Origin: Hyphomicrobiales bacterium
GTDB lineage: Bacteria > Pseudomonadota > Alphaproteobacteria > Rhizobiales > Rhizobiaceae
Assembly (NCBI GenBank): GCA_030456445.1
Contig: JAKDNM010000019.1
Coordinates: 1-40,852, forward strand
Reading direction: 5' to 3'
Length of the DNA stretch: 40,852 nt
Shown piece after piece: positions 32,958-40,852 of the stretch (positions within the stretch are counted from its first letter, which is position 1; each line of letters opens with the position of its first letter). A program made the position numbers and the translations under genes. Below the pieces are notes generated by a model. It searched no databases. It was not told the origin of the DNA and saw only the letters and a program-made list of their open reading frames with translations.

Positions 32958-34142
32958 ATGACCCTCAGCAATCTTCATTTCTCCCGCGAAGAATACCAGG
33001 CCCGCCTAGCCAAGACGCGGAAGGCCATGGACAAGGCCGGCATCGACGTCCTCTTCGTCGAGGACCCTTCCAACATGGCCTGGCTTACAGGCTATGACGG
33101 CTGGTCGTTCTACGTGCATCAGGGCGTGCTCGTCTTCCCGGACGAGGACCCGGTCTGGTGGGGCCGCGGCCAGGATCGCAACGGCGCCCTGCGCACCTCC
33201 TGGATCGCCGAGGACCGGATGCTGCCCTACGCTGACCACTACGTGCAGTCGACCGAGCGCCATCCCATGCAGACGCTGGCCGAAATCATCCGCAACAAGG
33301 GCTACGGCAGCAAGCGCCTCGGGCTGGAACTGGAGAACTATTACTTCTCGGCCAAGGCCTATCTGACGCTCCAGCAAGAACTCCCGAACGCGAAACTCGT
33401 CGACGCCACGGCGCTGGTGAACTGGCAGCGCGCGGTGAAATCGCAAAAGGAGATCGAGTATATGGGCTGTGCGGCGCGCATCGTCGAAGCGATGCACAAG
33501 CGCATCCGCGAGGTGGCGGAGCCGGGCCTGCGCAAATGCGACCTCGTGGCCGAGATATACGATGCCGGCATGCGCGGCGTCGGCGATATCGGCGGCGATT
33601 ATGCGGCGATCGTGCCGCTGACGCCTTCGGGGAAGGATGCTTCCGCCGCCCATCTTACCTGGGACGACCGGCCGATGAAGTCGGGCGAGGGCACCTATTT
33701 CGAGATCGCCGGCTGCTACCGCCGCTATCATGCGCCGCTTTCGCGTACCATGTTCCTCGGCGAACCGCCGGCCGGCATGCAGAAAGCCGAGGACGCCGTG
33801 CTGGAAGGGCTCGAAGCCGGGCTTGCCGCCGCCCGCCCCGGCAATACCTGCGGCGAGGTTGCGAAAGCCTTCTTCGACGTGCTGCGCAAGCACGGCATCG
33901 AGAAGGATTCGCGCGCCGGCTATCCGGTCGGCATCTCCTATCCGCCGGATTGGGGCGAGCGCACCATGAGCCTGCGCCAGAACGACACTTCCGTCATAGA
34001 GGAGAACATGACGTTCCACTTCATGCCGGCGATCTGGACCGACGATTGGGGTTTCGAGACTTCCGAGACCATCCGCATCCGGGCACAAGGCCCGGCGGAA
34101 TGTCTCGCCGACGTCTCGCGCGAACTGGTTGTGAAGCGCTGA
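32958..34142 (+). CDS. doeA: Ectoine hydrolase (DoeA/EutD)
   Basis: A 394-residue creatinase/M24-fold hydrolase that opens the ectoine ring to N-acetyl-diaminobutyrate. The N-terminus LHFSREEYQARLAKTRKAM, DPSNMAWLTGYDGWSFYVHQ and the M24 domain from about residue 165 (GVGDIGGDYAAI, FEIAGCYRRYHAPLSRT, GYPVGISYPPDWGE) match the family. Where metallopeptidases carry an Asp ligand (DxG...D..RT), this protein has E-I-A-G and H-A-P-L, as expected for a non-metal enzyme. ATG 32958 is preferred because a GGA lies about 10 bases upstream; ATG 32943 would add five residues. Confidence 0.93.
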   Translation: MTLSNLHFSREEYQARLAKTRKAMDKAGIDVLFVEDPSNMAWLTGYDGWSFYVHQGVLVFPDEDPVWWGRGQDRNGALRTSWIAEDRMLPYADHYVQSTERHPMQTLAEIIRNKGYGSKRLGLELENYYFSAKAYLTLQQELPNAKLVDATALVNWQRAVKSQKEIEYMGCAARIVEAMHKRIREVAEPGLRKCDLVAEIYDAGMRGVGDIGGDYAAIVPLTPSGKDASAAHLTWDDRPMKSGEGTYFEIAGCYRRYHAPLSRTMFLGEPPAGMQKAEDAVLEGLEAGLAAARPGNTCGEVAKAFFDVLRKHGIEKDSRAGYPVGISYPPDWGERTMSLRQNDTSVIEENMTFHFMPAIWTDDWGFETSETIRIRAQGPAECLADVSRELVVKR

Positions 34143-34157
34143 GGCGCGGAGGCTTTG

Positions 34158-35330
34158 ATGTCGCATGAACTTCTCCCCGAGGCGAAGGCGATCCTGTCGG
34201 ATTTGATCGCCTTTCCGAGCGTCTCGCAGGATTCCAACCTCGAGCTGATCGCCTATCTCAATCGCAAGATCGACGAATTGCACGGCCGTACCCGACTTAC
34301 TCTCGATGCGAGCGGCTCCAAGGCCAATCTGTTCGTCACGCTTGGCCCCGACGACATGGATGGCGGCATCGTGCTCTCCGGCCACACCGACGTGGTGCCG
34401 GTCGAGGGACAGGACTGGACCGCCGATCCATTCACGGCGATCGAGCGCGACGGCCGTATCTACGGCCGCGGCGCCTGCGATATGAAGGGCTTCATCGCCT
34501 GCGCGATGGCGCTCGCCCCGCGCTTCGCCGCGGCCGATCTGAAGCGGCCGCTGCACATGGCCTTCACCTATGACGAGGAGGTCGGCTGCCTGGGTGCGCA
34601 GGTGATGCTGAAGGATCTTGCCGAATCCGGGCGCAAGCCCTCGGTCTGCGTCATCGGCGAGCCGACCTCGATGCGCATCGTCGAGGGGCACAAGGGCTGC
34701 TGCGAATACACCACCACTTTCACCGGCTTCGAGGGGCACGCCTCGACGCCGGAGCGCGGCGTCAACGCCGTCGAATACGCCACCCGGTTCATCACGCGGC
34801 TGCTTGAGATCGGCGAACAGATGCGCGATCGCGCGCCCGCCGGGTCGCGGTTCGATCCGCCCTGGTCGACGATCCAGGTCGGCCGCATCGCCGGCGGCAT
34901 CGCCCGCAACATCATTGCCGGCACCTGTTCGGTCGAATGGGAACTCAGGCCGGTGAACGTCGAGGATTTCCGCTTCGCCAAGGAGCATATCGGCGCCTAT
35001 GTCGAAAAAGAGCTCCTGCCGCGCATGCGCAATGTGTGGACGGAAGCCGACATCGTCACCGAGATCGTCGGCGAGGTCACCGGCCTTCAGCCGATGGACC
35101 AGTGCGAGGCGGAAGCGCTGGTGAGGGCGCTGACCGGCGATCGCATGCCGGCACTGTGCGTCTCTTTCGGCACGGAGGCCGGGATTTTCCAGCAATATGG
35201 CGTGTCGACGGTTCTCTGCGGCCCCGGCTCCATCGATCAGGCGCACAAGCCCGACGAGTTCGTCGATATCGACCAGCTCGACGCCTGCCTGGATATGATC
35301 GAGAAGCTGGAGGCGCGGCTGACGCGGTGA
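34158..35330 (+). CDS. doeB: N-acetyl-L-2,4-diaminobutyrate deacetylase (DoeB/EutE)
   Basis: A 390-residue M20 (ArgE/DapE-type) zinc amidohydrolase. The metal and catalytic motifs are SGHTDVVPVEGQDW (His, Asp), GRGACDMKGFIACAM (bridging Asp) and YDEEVGCLGA (catalytic Glu pair); EGHASTPERGVNAVEYA marks the dimerisation domain. In this context it removes acetate from N-acetyl-diaminobutyrate made by DoeA. Generic annotation would be acetylornithine deacetylase. GGAGG lies 5 bases before the ATG; a TTG one codon earlier is in frame. It starts 15 bases after the doeA stop and is the last gene of the rightward unit. Confidence 0.92.
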   Translation: MSHELLPEAKAILSDLIAFPSVSQDSNLELIAYLNRKIDELHGRTRLTLDASGSKANLFVTLGPDDMDGGIVLSGHTDVVPVEGQDWTADPFTAIERDGRIYGRGACDMKGFIACAMALAPRFAAADLKRPLHMAFTYDEEVGCLGAQVMLKDLAESGRKPSVCVIGEPTSMRIVEGHKGCCEYTTTFTGFEGHASTPERGVNAVEYATRFITRLLEIGEQMRDRAPAGSRFDPPWSTIQVGRIAGGIARNIIAGTCSVEWELRPVNVEDFRFAKEHIGAYVEKELLPRMRNVWTEADIVTEIVGEVTGLQPMDQCEAEALVRALTGDRMPALCVSFGTEAGIFQQYGVSTVLCGPGSIDQAHKPDEFVDIDQLDACLDMIEKLEARLTR

Positions 35331-35347
35331 GGGAAAAAGAGAAGTTC

Positions 35348-35487
35348 GACCCCACCCCGATTTGCTTGGCAAACCACCTCTCCCCCGCTCGACGGGGGAG
35401 AGGAAGCCGCCGCCCGCAAGGCCAGGCGCCCTTCCTCTCCCCTTTTGAGGGGGAGAGTGGCCGGCGCAGCCGATCGGAGTGGGGGTC
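35348..35487. repeat. 140-bp two-armed palindromic (MITE-like) repeat
   Basis: Two arms of about 60 bases are inverted copies of one another. Each starts GACCCC(C)AC.CCGAT, passes through CCAC.TCTCCCCC, and ends GGGGAGAGGAAG. Each arm carries its own hairpin: CCTCTCCCCCG/CGGGGGAGAGG (35377-35403) and CTCTCCCC/GGGGAGAG (35435-35457). The element lies between doeB and rpe, ends within 110 bases of the rpe start and encodes nothing. It resembles interspersed repeats of rhizobial genomes. Confidence 0.75.
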
Positions 35488-35594
35488 TGCTGCGGCAATC
35501 CCTCGTGACGATCTGGTTTTCGCCCGTCGACACCCATGACAAATCCGGGTAGGAAATTTCCCGCACGAGCCTTGGGGATGTCGGGAAGGAACGG

Positions 35595-36281
35595 ATGAAA
35601 AAAGGGATCATCATCGCGCCGTCGGTCCTCTCTTCCGACTTCTCCCGCTTGGGTGAGGAAGTCGAGGCGGTCGCCGCCGCCGGCGCGGACTGGATCCATC
35701 TCGATGTGATGGACGGGCATTTCGTGCCGAACATCACCTTCGGCCCACAGATCATTAAATCGATCCGCGACCGCACGAAGCTCCCCTTCGATTGCCATCT
35801 GATGATCGCGCCGACAGATCCCTATCTCGCGGCCTTCGCGGAAGCCGGATGCGACCGCATCACGGTTCATGCCGAGGCCGGCCCGCATCTCGACCGTTCG
35901 CTTCAGGCGATCCGGAATCTCGGCAGGAAGGCCGGCGTCGCGCTCAACCCCTCGACACCGCCGAGCGTCATCGAATACGTGCTCGACCGGCTCGACCTCG
36001 TGCTCCTGATGACGGTCAATCCGGGTTTTGGCGGGCAGGCCTTCATCCCGGCCATTATCGAAAAGATCGCGCGAGTGAAGGCGCTGGTCGGCAATCGTCC
36101 GATCGAGATCGAGATCGATGGCGGCGTTGCGCCCGATACGGCGCCGCTCGTCGCCCGGGCAGGGGCAACGGCGCTGGTCGCCGGTTCCGCCGTATTCACG
36201 AAAGGTGGCGAAACGGCCTACCGCAAGAACATCGCCGCGATAAGGAACGCCGCCGATGGAGCGATGGGGCTGATCGCATAA
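35595..36281 (+). CDS. rpe: Ribulose-phosphate 3-epimerase
   Basis: A 228-residue TIM-barrel enzyme that interconverts ribulose 5-phosphate and xylulose 5-phosphate. Motifs are [17 protein letters not shown], the metal-site [42 protein letters not shown] and [18 protein letters not shown] precedes the ATG. It lies next to the convergent end of the small secreted gene and 0.4 kb from edd, so it joins the oxidative pentose phosphate genes in location but not in operon. Confidence 0.96.
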   Translation: MKKGIIIAPSVLSSDFSRLGEEVEAVAAAGADWIHLDVMDGHFVPNITFGPQIIKSIRDRTKLPFDCHLMIAPTDPYLAAFAEAGCDRITVHAEAGPHLDRSLQAIRNLGRKAGVALNPSTPPSVIEYVLDRLDLVLLMTVNPGFGGQAFIPAIIEKIARVKALVGNRPIEIEIDGGVAPDTAPLVARAGATALVAGSAVFTKGGETAYRKNIAAIRNAADGAMGLIA

Positions 36282-36284
36282 TCC

Positions 36285-36593
36285 TTAGCGATGCCGATTG
36301 TCATGTATCGGTTTGCCGAAGCCGATGGCGTAGCTGATATAGCCGTGAATCTCGACCTTCATATCGCCGACATGAAAAGACGTCGGCGTGTCGCCGCCAG
36401 GCAGCGTGTCGGGTTCCGGCTCCGGCGGATAGACACCGTCATGGCTGGCGATCGGCTTTTGCGGCCGGACACCGGGAAGCGTATCGTTGCCGGCGTTCTG
36501 CTGGCCGGCCCATGCGGCAGACACAGCAAGCAGTATCGCGCCCGGCAGGATCGCGGCAATTGCCCTAAGCTTCCATCCTAGCGATGCCATCAT
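36285..36593 (-). CDS. Small secreted proline-rich protein, unknown
   Basis: A 102-residue protein I do not recognise. A signal peptide (WKLRAIAAILPGAILLAVSAAWA, residues about 7-29) precedes a Pro/Gly-rich stretch (PGVRPQKPIASHDGVYPPEPEPD) and an ending VGDMKVEIHGYISYAIGFGKP with beta-strand character, as in some outer-surface proteins. GGAAG lies about 6 bases before the first of two ATGs. It is convergent with rpe (3-base gap) and located between rpe and the edd operon. Confidence 0.65.
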   Translation of the reverse strand: MMASLGWKLRAIAAILPGAILLAVSAAWAGQQNAGNDTLPGVRPQKPIASHDGVYPPEPEPDTLPGGDTPTSFHVGDMKVEIHGYISYAIGFGKPIHDNRHR

Positions 36594-36674
36594 GACGATC
36601 TTCCCAGCCGGCCTGTCCCGACAAGATAAGCGAGCGGCGCCGCCAAGACAAATCGTTCTTTGTAACGCCGGCAC

Positions 36675-38492
36675 TCAGCCGAACACGCTGGCGCCGGTAT
36701 CGGCCCGCCCGACATTGGCGCGCAACGCCGCGAAAAGCTCGCGCCCATGCCCGAAGCCGTTGCCGGAAAGGTCCTTCACCGGCAGCGGCCGCATCGCGAA
36801 GGCTTCAGCATTGCCGAGTATCTCCAATGTGCCGGCCACCGCGTCGAGCCGCACCAGATCGCCGTCCTTGATCTTGCCGATGGCGCCGCCTTCCGACGCT
36901 TCCGGCGTGACATGGATCGCCGCCGGCACCTTGCCGGACGCGCCCGACATGCGCCCGTCCGTCACCAGTGCTATCTTGTAGCCTCGGTCCTGAAGGACGC
37001 CGAGCGTGGGCGTCAGCCGGTGCAGTTCCGGCATGCCGTTCGCCTTCGGCCCCTGGAAGCGGATAATGGCTACGAAGTCGCGGTTGAGCCTGCCGGCGCG
37101 GAACGCATCCTGCAATTCCTCCTGATCGTCGAACACGATCGCCGGCGCTTCGATAATGCGCCTCTCGGGCTTCACCGCCGAGACCTTGATGATGGCATGG
37201 CCGAGATTGCCGGAAAGAACGCGGATGCCGCCGGTCGGCTGGAAGGCCTGCCGCACCGGCGCCAGCACCTTCTCGTCATGGCTTTTGTCGGGTGCCGGTT
37301 CGCGCACGACCGAACCATCCGCGCCGAGCTTCGCCTCGACCGCGTAGGCACGCAAGCCTTCGCCCCAGACCGTCTGCACGTCTTCGTGCAGCAAGCCCGC
37401 GTCAAGCAGTTCACGAATGAGGAAGCCCATGCCGCCCGCCGCCTGGAAATGGTTCACGTCGGCCATGCCGTTCGGATAGATGCGGGCCAGAAGCGGCACG
37501 CTGTCGGAGATGTCGGAGATGTCCTGCCAGGTGAGGCGGATGCCGGCCGCAGCGGCAATGGCGATCAGATGGATCGTGTGGTTGGTCGAACCGCCCGTGG
37601 CGTTCAGCCCGACGACGCCGTTGACGATTGCGCGCTCGTCGATCATCCGGCCGGCGGGTGTGTATGCATTACCAAGATGAGTGATGGCGAGCGCCCGCTT
37701 CGCCGCTTCCTTGGTCAACGCGTCGCGCAGCTTCGTGCCCGGATTGACGAAGGACGCGCCCGGCATATGCAGGCCCATGATCTCCATCAGCATCTGGTTG
37801 GAGTTGGCGGTGCCGTAGAAGGTGCAGGTGCCGGGGCTGTGGTAGGATTTCGACTCCGCCTCCAGCAACTCGGCGCGCCCGACCCGGCCCTCGGCGTAAA
37901 GCTGGCGCACGGCGGATTTCTCGTCGTTCGGCATGCCCGAAGGCATCGGTCCTGCCGGGATGAACACCGCCGGCAGATGGCCAAAGGAAAGTGCTGCGAT
38001 CGCCAGCCCCGGTACGATCTTGTCGCAGATGCCGAGGAAGACCGCCGCGTCGAACATGTTGTGCGAGAGCCCGATTGCCGCCGCCATGGCGATCACGTCG
38101 CGCGAGAAGAGCGACAATTCCATGCCAGGCTGGCCCTGCGTGATGCCGTCGCACATGGCGGGCACGCCGCCGGCGACCTGCGCGACCCCGCCCGCCTCGC
38201 GCGCGGCCTCGCGGATCAGGGCGGGATAGGTCTCGTAAGGCTGATGCGCCGAGAGCATGTCGTTATAGGCGGTGATGATACCGAGATTTGGGATCTCGTT
38301 GCCGGCAAGCGCTGCCTTGTCGTTCGCCGCGCAAGCGGCGAAGCCATGGGCGAGATTGCCGCACGAGAGGGTGGAGCGCTTGACCGTCGTGCCGGCCGCG
38401 CCGGCGATGCGCTCCAGATAGGCTTCACGCGAGACCTTCGAGCGTTCGCGGATGCGCTCGGTGACCGCCATCAATTGCTGATGCGCGCTCAT
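36675..38492 (-). CDS. edd: Phosphogluconate dehydratase
   Basis: A 605-residue iron-sulfur IlvD/Edd enzyme that turns 6-phosphogluconate into 2-keto-3-deoxy-6-phosphogluconate in the Entner-Doudoroff pathway. Cluster and active-site cysteines lie in [28 protein letters not shown] and [12 protein letters not shown]; the C-terminal half has [23 protein letters not shown]. The ATG at 38492 gives the typical N-terminus ([18 protein letters not shown]); the longer frame overlaps pgl. It is third in the leftward zwf-pgl-edd operon. eda, which would finish the pathway, is not in the window. Confidence 0.96.
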   Translation of the reverse strand: MSAHQQLMAVTERIRERSKVSREAYLERIAGAAGTTVKRSTLSCGNLAHGFAACAANDKAALAGNEIPNLGIITAYNDMLSAHQPYETYPALIREAAREAGGVAQVAGGVPAMCDGITQGQPGMELSLFSRDVIAMAAAIGLSHNMFDAAVFLGICDKIVPGLAIAALSFGHLPAVFIPAGPMPSGMPNDEKSAVRQLYAEGRVGRAELLEAESKSYHSPGTCTFYGTANSNQMLMEIMGLHMPGASFVNPGTKLRDALTKEAAKRALAITHLGNAYTPAGRMIDERAIVNGVVGLNATGGSTNHTIHLIAIAAAAGIRLTWQDISDISDSVPLLARIYPNGMADVNHFQAAGGMGFLIRELLDAGLLHEDVQTVWGEGLRAYAVEAKLGADGSVVREPAPDKSHDEKVLAPVRQAFQPTGGIRVLSGNLGHAIIKVSAVKPERRIIEAPAIVFDDQEELQDAFRAGRLNRDFVAIIRFQGPKANGMPELHRLTPTLGVLQDRGYKIALVTDGRMSGASGKVPAAIHVTPEASEGGAIGKIKDGDLVRLDAVAGTLEILGNAEAFAMRPLPVKDLSGNGFGHGRELFAALRANVGRADTGASVFG

Positions 38493-38550
38493 TGTCGTCT
38501 TTTCCTTCCTTGCGCCGGGTCCTCCCGTCCGGGCGGCTGTAGTTGCGGTT

Positions 38551-39270
38551 TCAGTCCTTCTCCCCGAGCTTCGGCGCCCAATAGATATCAACCGGCTCTT
38601 TCGCTGCGTCGAATACGGCGCGGATCGGCAAAAGCTGCCCGCCTCCCAGTGCTTTCTCCAGCACTTCCTTCTTGCCCACTCCTTCGATGTGCAGCGCGAG
38701 GTGCCGCGCCTCGATCAGTCTAGGCAGCGAGAATGTCAGGCGCGGTTCGCCGGCGCTTTGCGCATGCACGGGCAGCACGATGCGCTTGCCGGAAAGGTCG
38801 AGCGGCCGGGCAAGGTCGGGATCGTCGGGGAAGAAGGAGGCCGTATGGCCGTCAGGTCCCATGCCGAGCACGACGAAATCGAACGGATAGGGAAGGGAGG
38901 AAAGCGCCGTTTCGGCCTTCTCCGCCGCTTCCTCGACAGTCGGCGCAGCTTGATAAAGACCGATGAAGTTTGCCGCCGCCGCCTTGCCACGCAGGAGGTC
39001 CGCGCGAACCAGCCCTTCGTTGGAACGCGGCGAAGTCGGCGGCACGAAACGCTCATCCACCAGCGTGATGGTTACGTGTCGCCAGTCCAGATCGATCCCC
39101 GACAGGGTTTTGAACAGGTGGACCGGCGTGGTCCCGCCAGAGACGGCAAGCAGCGCCTTGCCGCGCGCCTTGATCGCGTCGGCCAGCACATCGACAATAC
39201 GGCCGGCGAGCGTCGCAGCCAATATCTCGGGCGTCGCGAATTCATGCCATTTGCGTTGGCTGGATGTCAT
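38551..39270 (-). CDS. pgl: 6-phosphogluconolactonase
   Basis: A 239-residue enzyme of the DevB/SOL type that hydrolyses 6-phosphogluconolactone. Motifs are [54 protein letters not shown] and [21 protein letters not shown]. It begins 9 bases after the zwf stop and 58 bases before edd, in one leftward operon. Confidence 0.95.
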   Translation of the reverse strand: MTSSQRKWHEFATPEILAATLAGRIVDVLADAIKARGKALLAVSGGTTPVHLFKTLSGIDLDWRHVTITLVDERFVPPTSPRSNEGLVRADLLRGKAAAANFIGLYQAAPTVEEAAEKAETALSSLPYPFDFVVLGMGPDGHTASFFPDDPDLARPLDLSGKRIVLPVHAQSAGEPRLTFSLPRLIEARHLALHIEGVGKKEVLEKALGGGQLLPIRAVFDAAKEPVDIYWAPKLGEKD

Positions 39271-39279
39271 TTCCGCCCC

Positions 39280-40752
39280 CTAACTGCTCTCGTGCCAGGT
39301 GCGGCCGTCGCGCTCGATAAGCGCAATCGACGCCGATGGCCCCCAGGTGCCGGCCGTATAGCCTTGCGCTTCCTGTCGCGTGTCCTCCCAGGCCGCCTGG
39401 ATCGTATCGATCCAGTTCCATGCCGCCTCGACCTCGTCGCGGCGCATGAACAGCGTCTGGTTGCCGCGCACGACGTCCATGATCAGCCGCTCATAGGCAT
39501 CGGGGTTGCGCACCTCGAAGGCCTGCGCGAAGCTCATGTCGAGCGGCACGTGTCTCAGCCGCATGCCGCCCGGCCCCGGGTCCTTGATCATGATCCACTG
39601 CTTGACGCCTTCGCCCGGCTGCAGGCGGATCACGAGTTGGTTGGCGACCGGCCGCCCCGCGCTTTCGCCGAAGATCGAGTGGGGAATCTGCTTGAATTCG
39701 ATGACGATTTCCGAGACGCGCGTGGCGAGCCGCTTGCCGGTGCGCAGATAGAAGGGCACGCCCGCCCAGCGCCAGTTCTCGATCTCGGCCTTGATGGCAA
39801 CGAAGGTTTCCGTGTTGCTCTGGCTGTCGCCGAGTTCTTCCAGATAGCCCTTCACCGGCCCGTCGGCGGAGGCACCGGCGCGATATTGGCCGCGCACGGT
39901 GTTCTTCTGCGCGTTGCCGTTCTCGATGTGCTTGAGCGAACGCAGGATCTTCAACTTCTCGTCGCGCACCGCGTCCGCGTCCATCGACGCAGGCGGCTCC
40001 ATGGCGACGAGGCAGAGGAGCTGCAGCATGTGGTTCTGCACCATGTCGCGCAGCGCGCCGGCCTTGTCGTAGTAGCCGGCGCGGCCTTCCAGCCCTACCG
40101 TTTCGCCGACGGTGATCTGTACATGGTCGATATGGGCGTTGTTCCACAGCGGCTCGTAGAGCGCGTTGCCGAAGCGCATCACCATCAGATTCTGCACCGT
40201 CTCCTTGCCGAGATAATGGTCGATGCGGAATATCTGCTGCTCGTCGAAGACCTTGCCGATTTCGTCGTTCAACGTTTTTGCCGAAGCGAGGTCGCGGCCG
40301 ATCGGCTTTTCCACGACGATGCGTGAATTCGGCGTCAACAGGTCGTGCGATTTCAGCTTCGCCGCGATCTCCCCGAAGATCGCGGGCGCCACCGCCATGT
40401 AGAAGACGCGGATGCACTCGCTCTTGCCGATGGCCTTCTTCAACTCGTCGAAGCCGGCGCCGGAGGTAGCGTCCGCCGAAACCCAGGAGAGGCGGTCGAG
40501 GAAACTCGCCAGCGCCTTCTTGTCGATTTCCTTGGCGTCTACGTGCTCCCTGATCGCCTTTTCCGCGAACTCCCGATAGGCCTTGTCGGACATCTTTGCG
40601 CGCGACACGCCGATGATGCGGGTCGGTTCGGAAAACTGGCCGGCGATCTGCCGCTGATAGAGCGCCGGCAGAAGCTTGCGCTCGGCGAGGTCGCCCGTAC
40701 CGCCGAAGACGATGAAATCGAAAGGTTCGACGGGGATGGTCTGGCTGGTCAT
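39280..40752 (-). CDS. zwf: Glucose-6-phosphate 1-dehydrogenase
   Basis: A 490-residue NAD(P)-dependent enzyme for the first step of the pentose phosphate and Entner-Doudoroff routes. The nucleotide motif FGGTGDLAERK is at 16-26, EKPIG at 148-152 and the active-site RIDHYLGKE at 176-184; GVPFYLRTGKRL is also present. It is first in the zwf-pgl-edd operon. The 100 bases upstream of its ATG, to the window edge, should hold the promoter, which I could not place. Confidence 0.97.
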   Translation of the reverse strand: MTSQTIPVEPFDFIVFGGTGDLAERKLLPALYQRQIAGQFSEPTRIIGVSRAKMSDKAYREFAEKAIREHVDAKEIDKKALASFLDRLSWVSADATSGAGFDELKKAIGKSECIRVFYMAVAPAIFGEIAAKLKSHDLLTPNSRIVVEKPIGRDLASAKTLNDEIGKVFDEQQIFRIDHYLGKETVQNLMVMRFGNALYEPLWNNAHIDHVQITVGETVGLEGRAGYYDKAGALRDMVQNHMLQLLCLVAMEPPASMDADAVRDEKLKILRSLKHIENGNAQKNTVRGQYRAGASADGPVKGYLEELGDSQSNTETFVAIKAEIENWRWAGVPFYLRTGKRLATRVSEIVIEFKQIPHSIFGESAGRPVANQLVIRLQPGEGVKQWIMIKDPGPGGMRLRHVPLDMSFAQAFEVRNPDAYERLIMDVVRGNQTLFMRRDEVEAAWNWIDTIQAAWEDTRQEAQGYTAGTWGPSASIALIERDGRTWHESS

Positions 40753-40852
40753 TGTCTGTCCATCTGCATGGCGATCGCAGAGCGATGCCGCTCTGTAGTC
40801 TAATCGATTGAATTTAGCCAGTGCGACATTGAGTCTGCCATAGCCTTGACAG

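Noticed and set aside
33006-35888. Very long open frame on the minus strand (about 960 codons) opposite doeA, doeB and the repeat
   Set aside because: It lies antisense to two convincing enzymes and across a palindromic repeat, and its translation resembles no family. Long antisense frames are expected at this GC content.
36747-38723. Long plus-strand open frame opposite edd
   Set aside because: Shadow of edd and pgl; no recognisable domain.
1-40852. CRISPR array, prophage, insertion sequence or integrase
   Set aside because: No regularly spaced direct repeats, transposase, integrase or phage structural genes were seen on either strand.

Overview
The window is a GC-rich chromosomal segment from an alphaproteobacterium of the order Hyphomicrobiales (Rhizobiales). 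The evidence is a GcrA cell-cycle regulator, the 5-aminolevulinate synthase (C4) route to haem, the long-form dCTP deaminase, a SAM-II riboswitch before metZ, a zwf-pgl-edd cluster, an SSS-type hybrid histidine kinase and rhizobial-type intergenic palindromes. The genus cannot be fixed by reading; a Phyllobacteriaceae-like organism is a guess. Coding density is high and almost all genes are housekeeping or catabolic. I see no phage, insertion sequence, CRISPR array or plasmid function.

Left part (1-11.1 kb): a glycoamylase-domain protein and a mercuric-reductase-like flavoprotein form a two-gene unit, followed by gcrA on the other strand. The 459-base gap after gcrA holds a cluster of GANTC sites, a candidate 6S RNA and an intrinsic terminator, and it leads into argD-argF (arginine biosynthesis) and hslO (Hsp33). 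Next come a small secreted coiled-coil protein, a DUF952 gene overlapping pyrD, a MATE exporter, a DUF6460 membrane protein and tRNA-Gly(CCC).

Middle (11.1-23.5 kb): dcd and metZ diverge. metZ has a textbook SAM-II aptamer followed by an intrinsic terminator, and a repeated hexamer offers a simple switching mechanism. Then come a CDP-alcohol phosphatidyltransferase, apaG, a LuxR-type response regulator convergent with a large transporter-like hybrid histidine kinase, mscL, a class I aminotransferase, hemA and a D-erythronate-dehydrogenase-like gene.

Right-centre (23.6-35.3 kb): an ectoine/5-hydroxyectoine uptake and catabolism locus. Leftward run ehuB-ehuC-ehuD-ehuA (ABC importer), an AsnC/Lrp regulator (doeX-like), doeC (semialdehyde dehydrogenase) and doeD (transaminase). 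Rightward run eutB, eutC, doeA (ectoine hydrolase) and doeB (deacetylase). Together they can import ectoine, open its ring, deacetylate the product, transaminate diaminobutyrate and oxidise aspartate semialdehyde to aspartate. eutA, part of the S. meliloti cluster, is not in the window.

Right end (35.3-40.9 kb): a 140-bp two-armed palindromic repeat, rpe, a small secreted protein, and the leftward Entner-Doudoroff/oxidative pentose phosphate operon zwf-pgl-edd.

I found no clearly undescribed system. The most rewarding places to look are the metZ riboswitch-terminator, the gcrA-argD gap, the divergent control region of the ectoine locus, and the SSS-kinase/LuxR-regulator pair.
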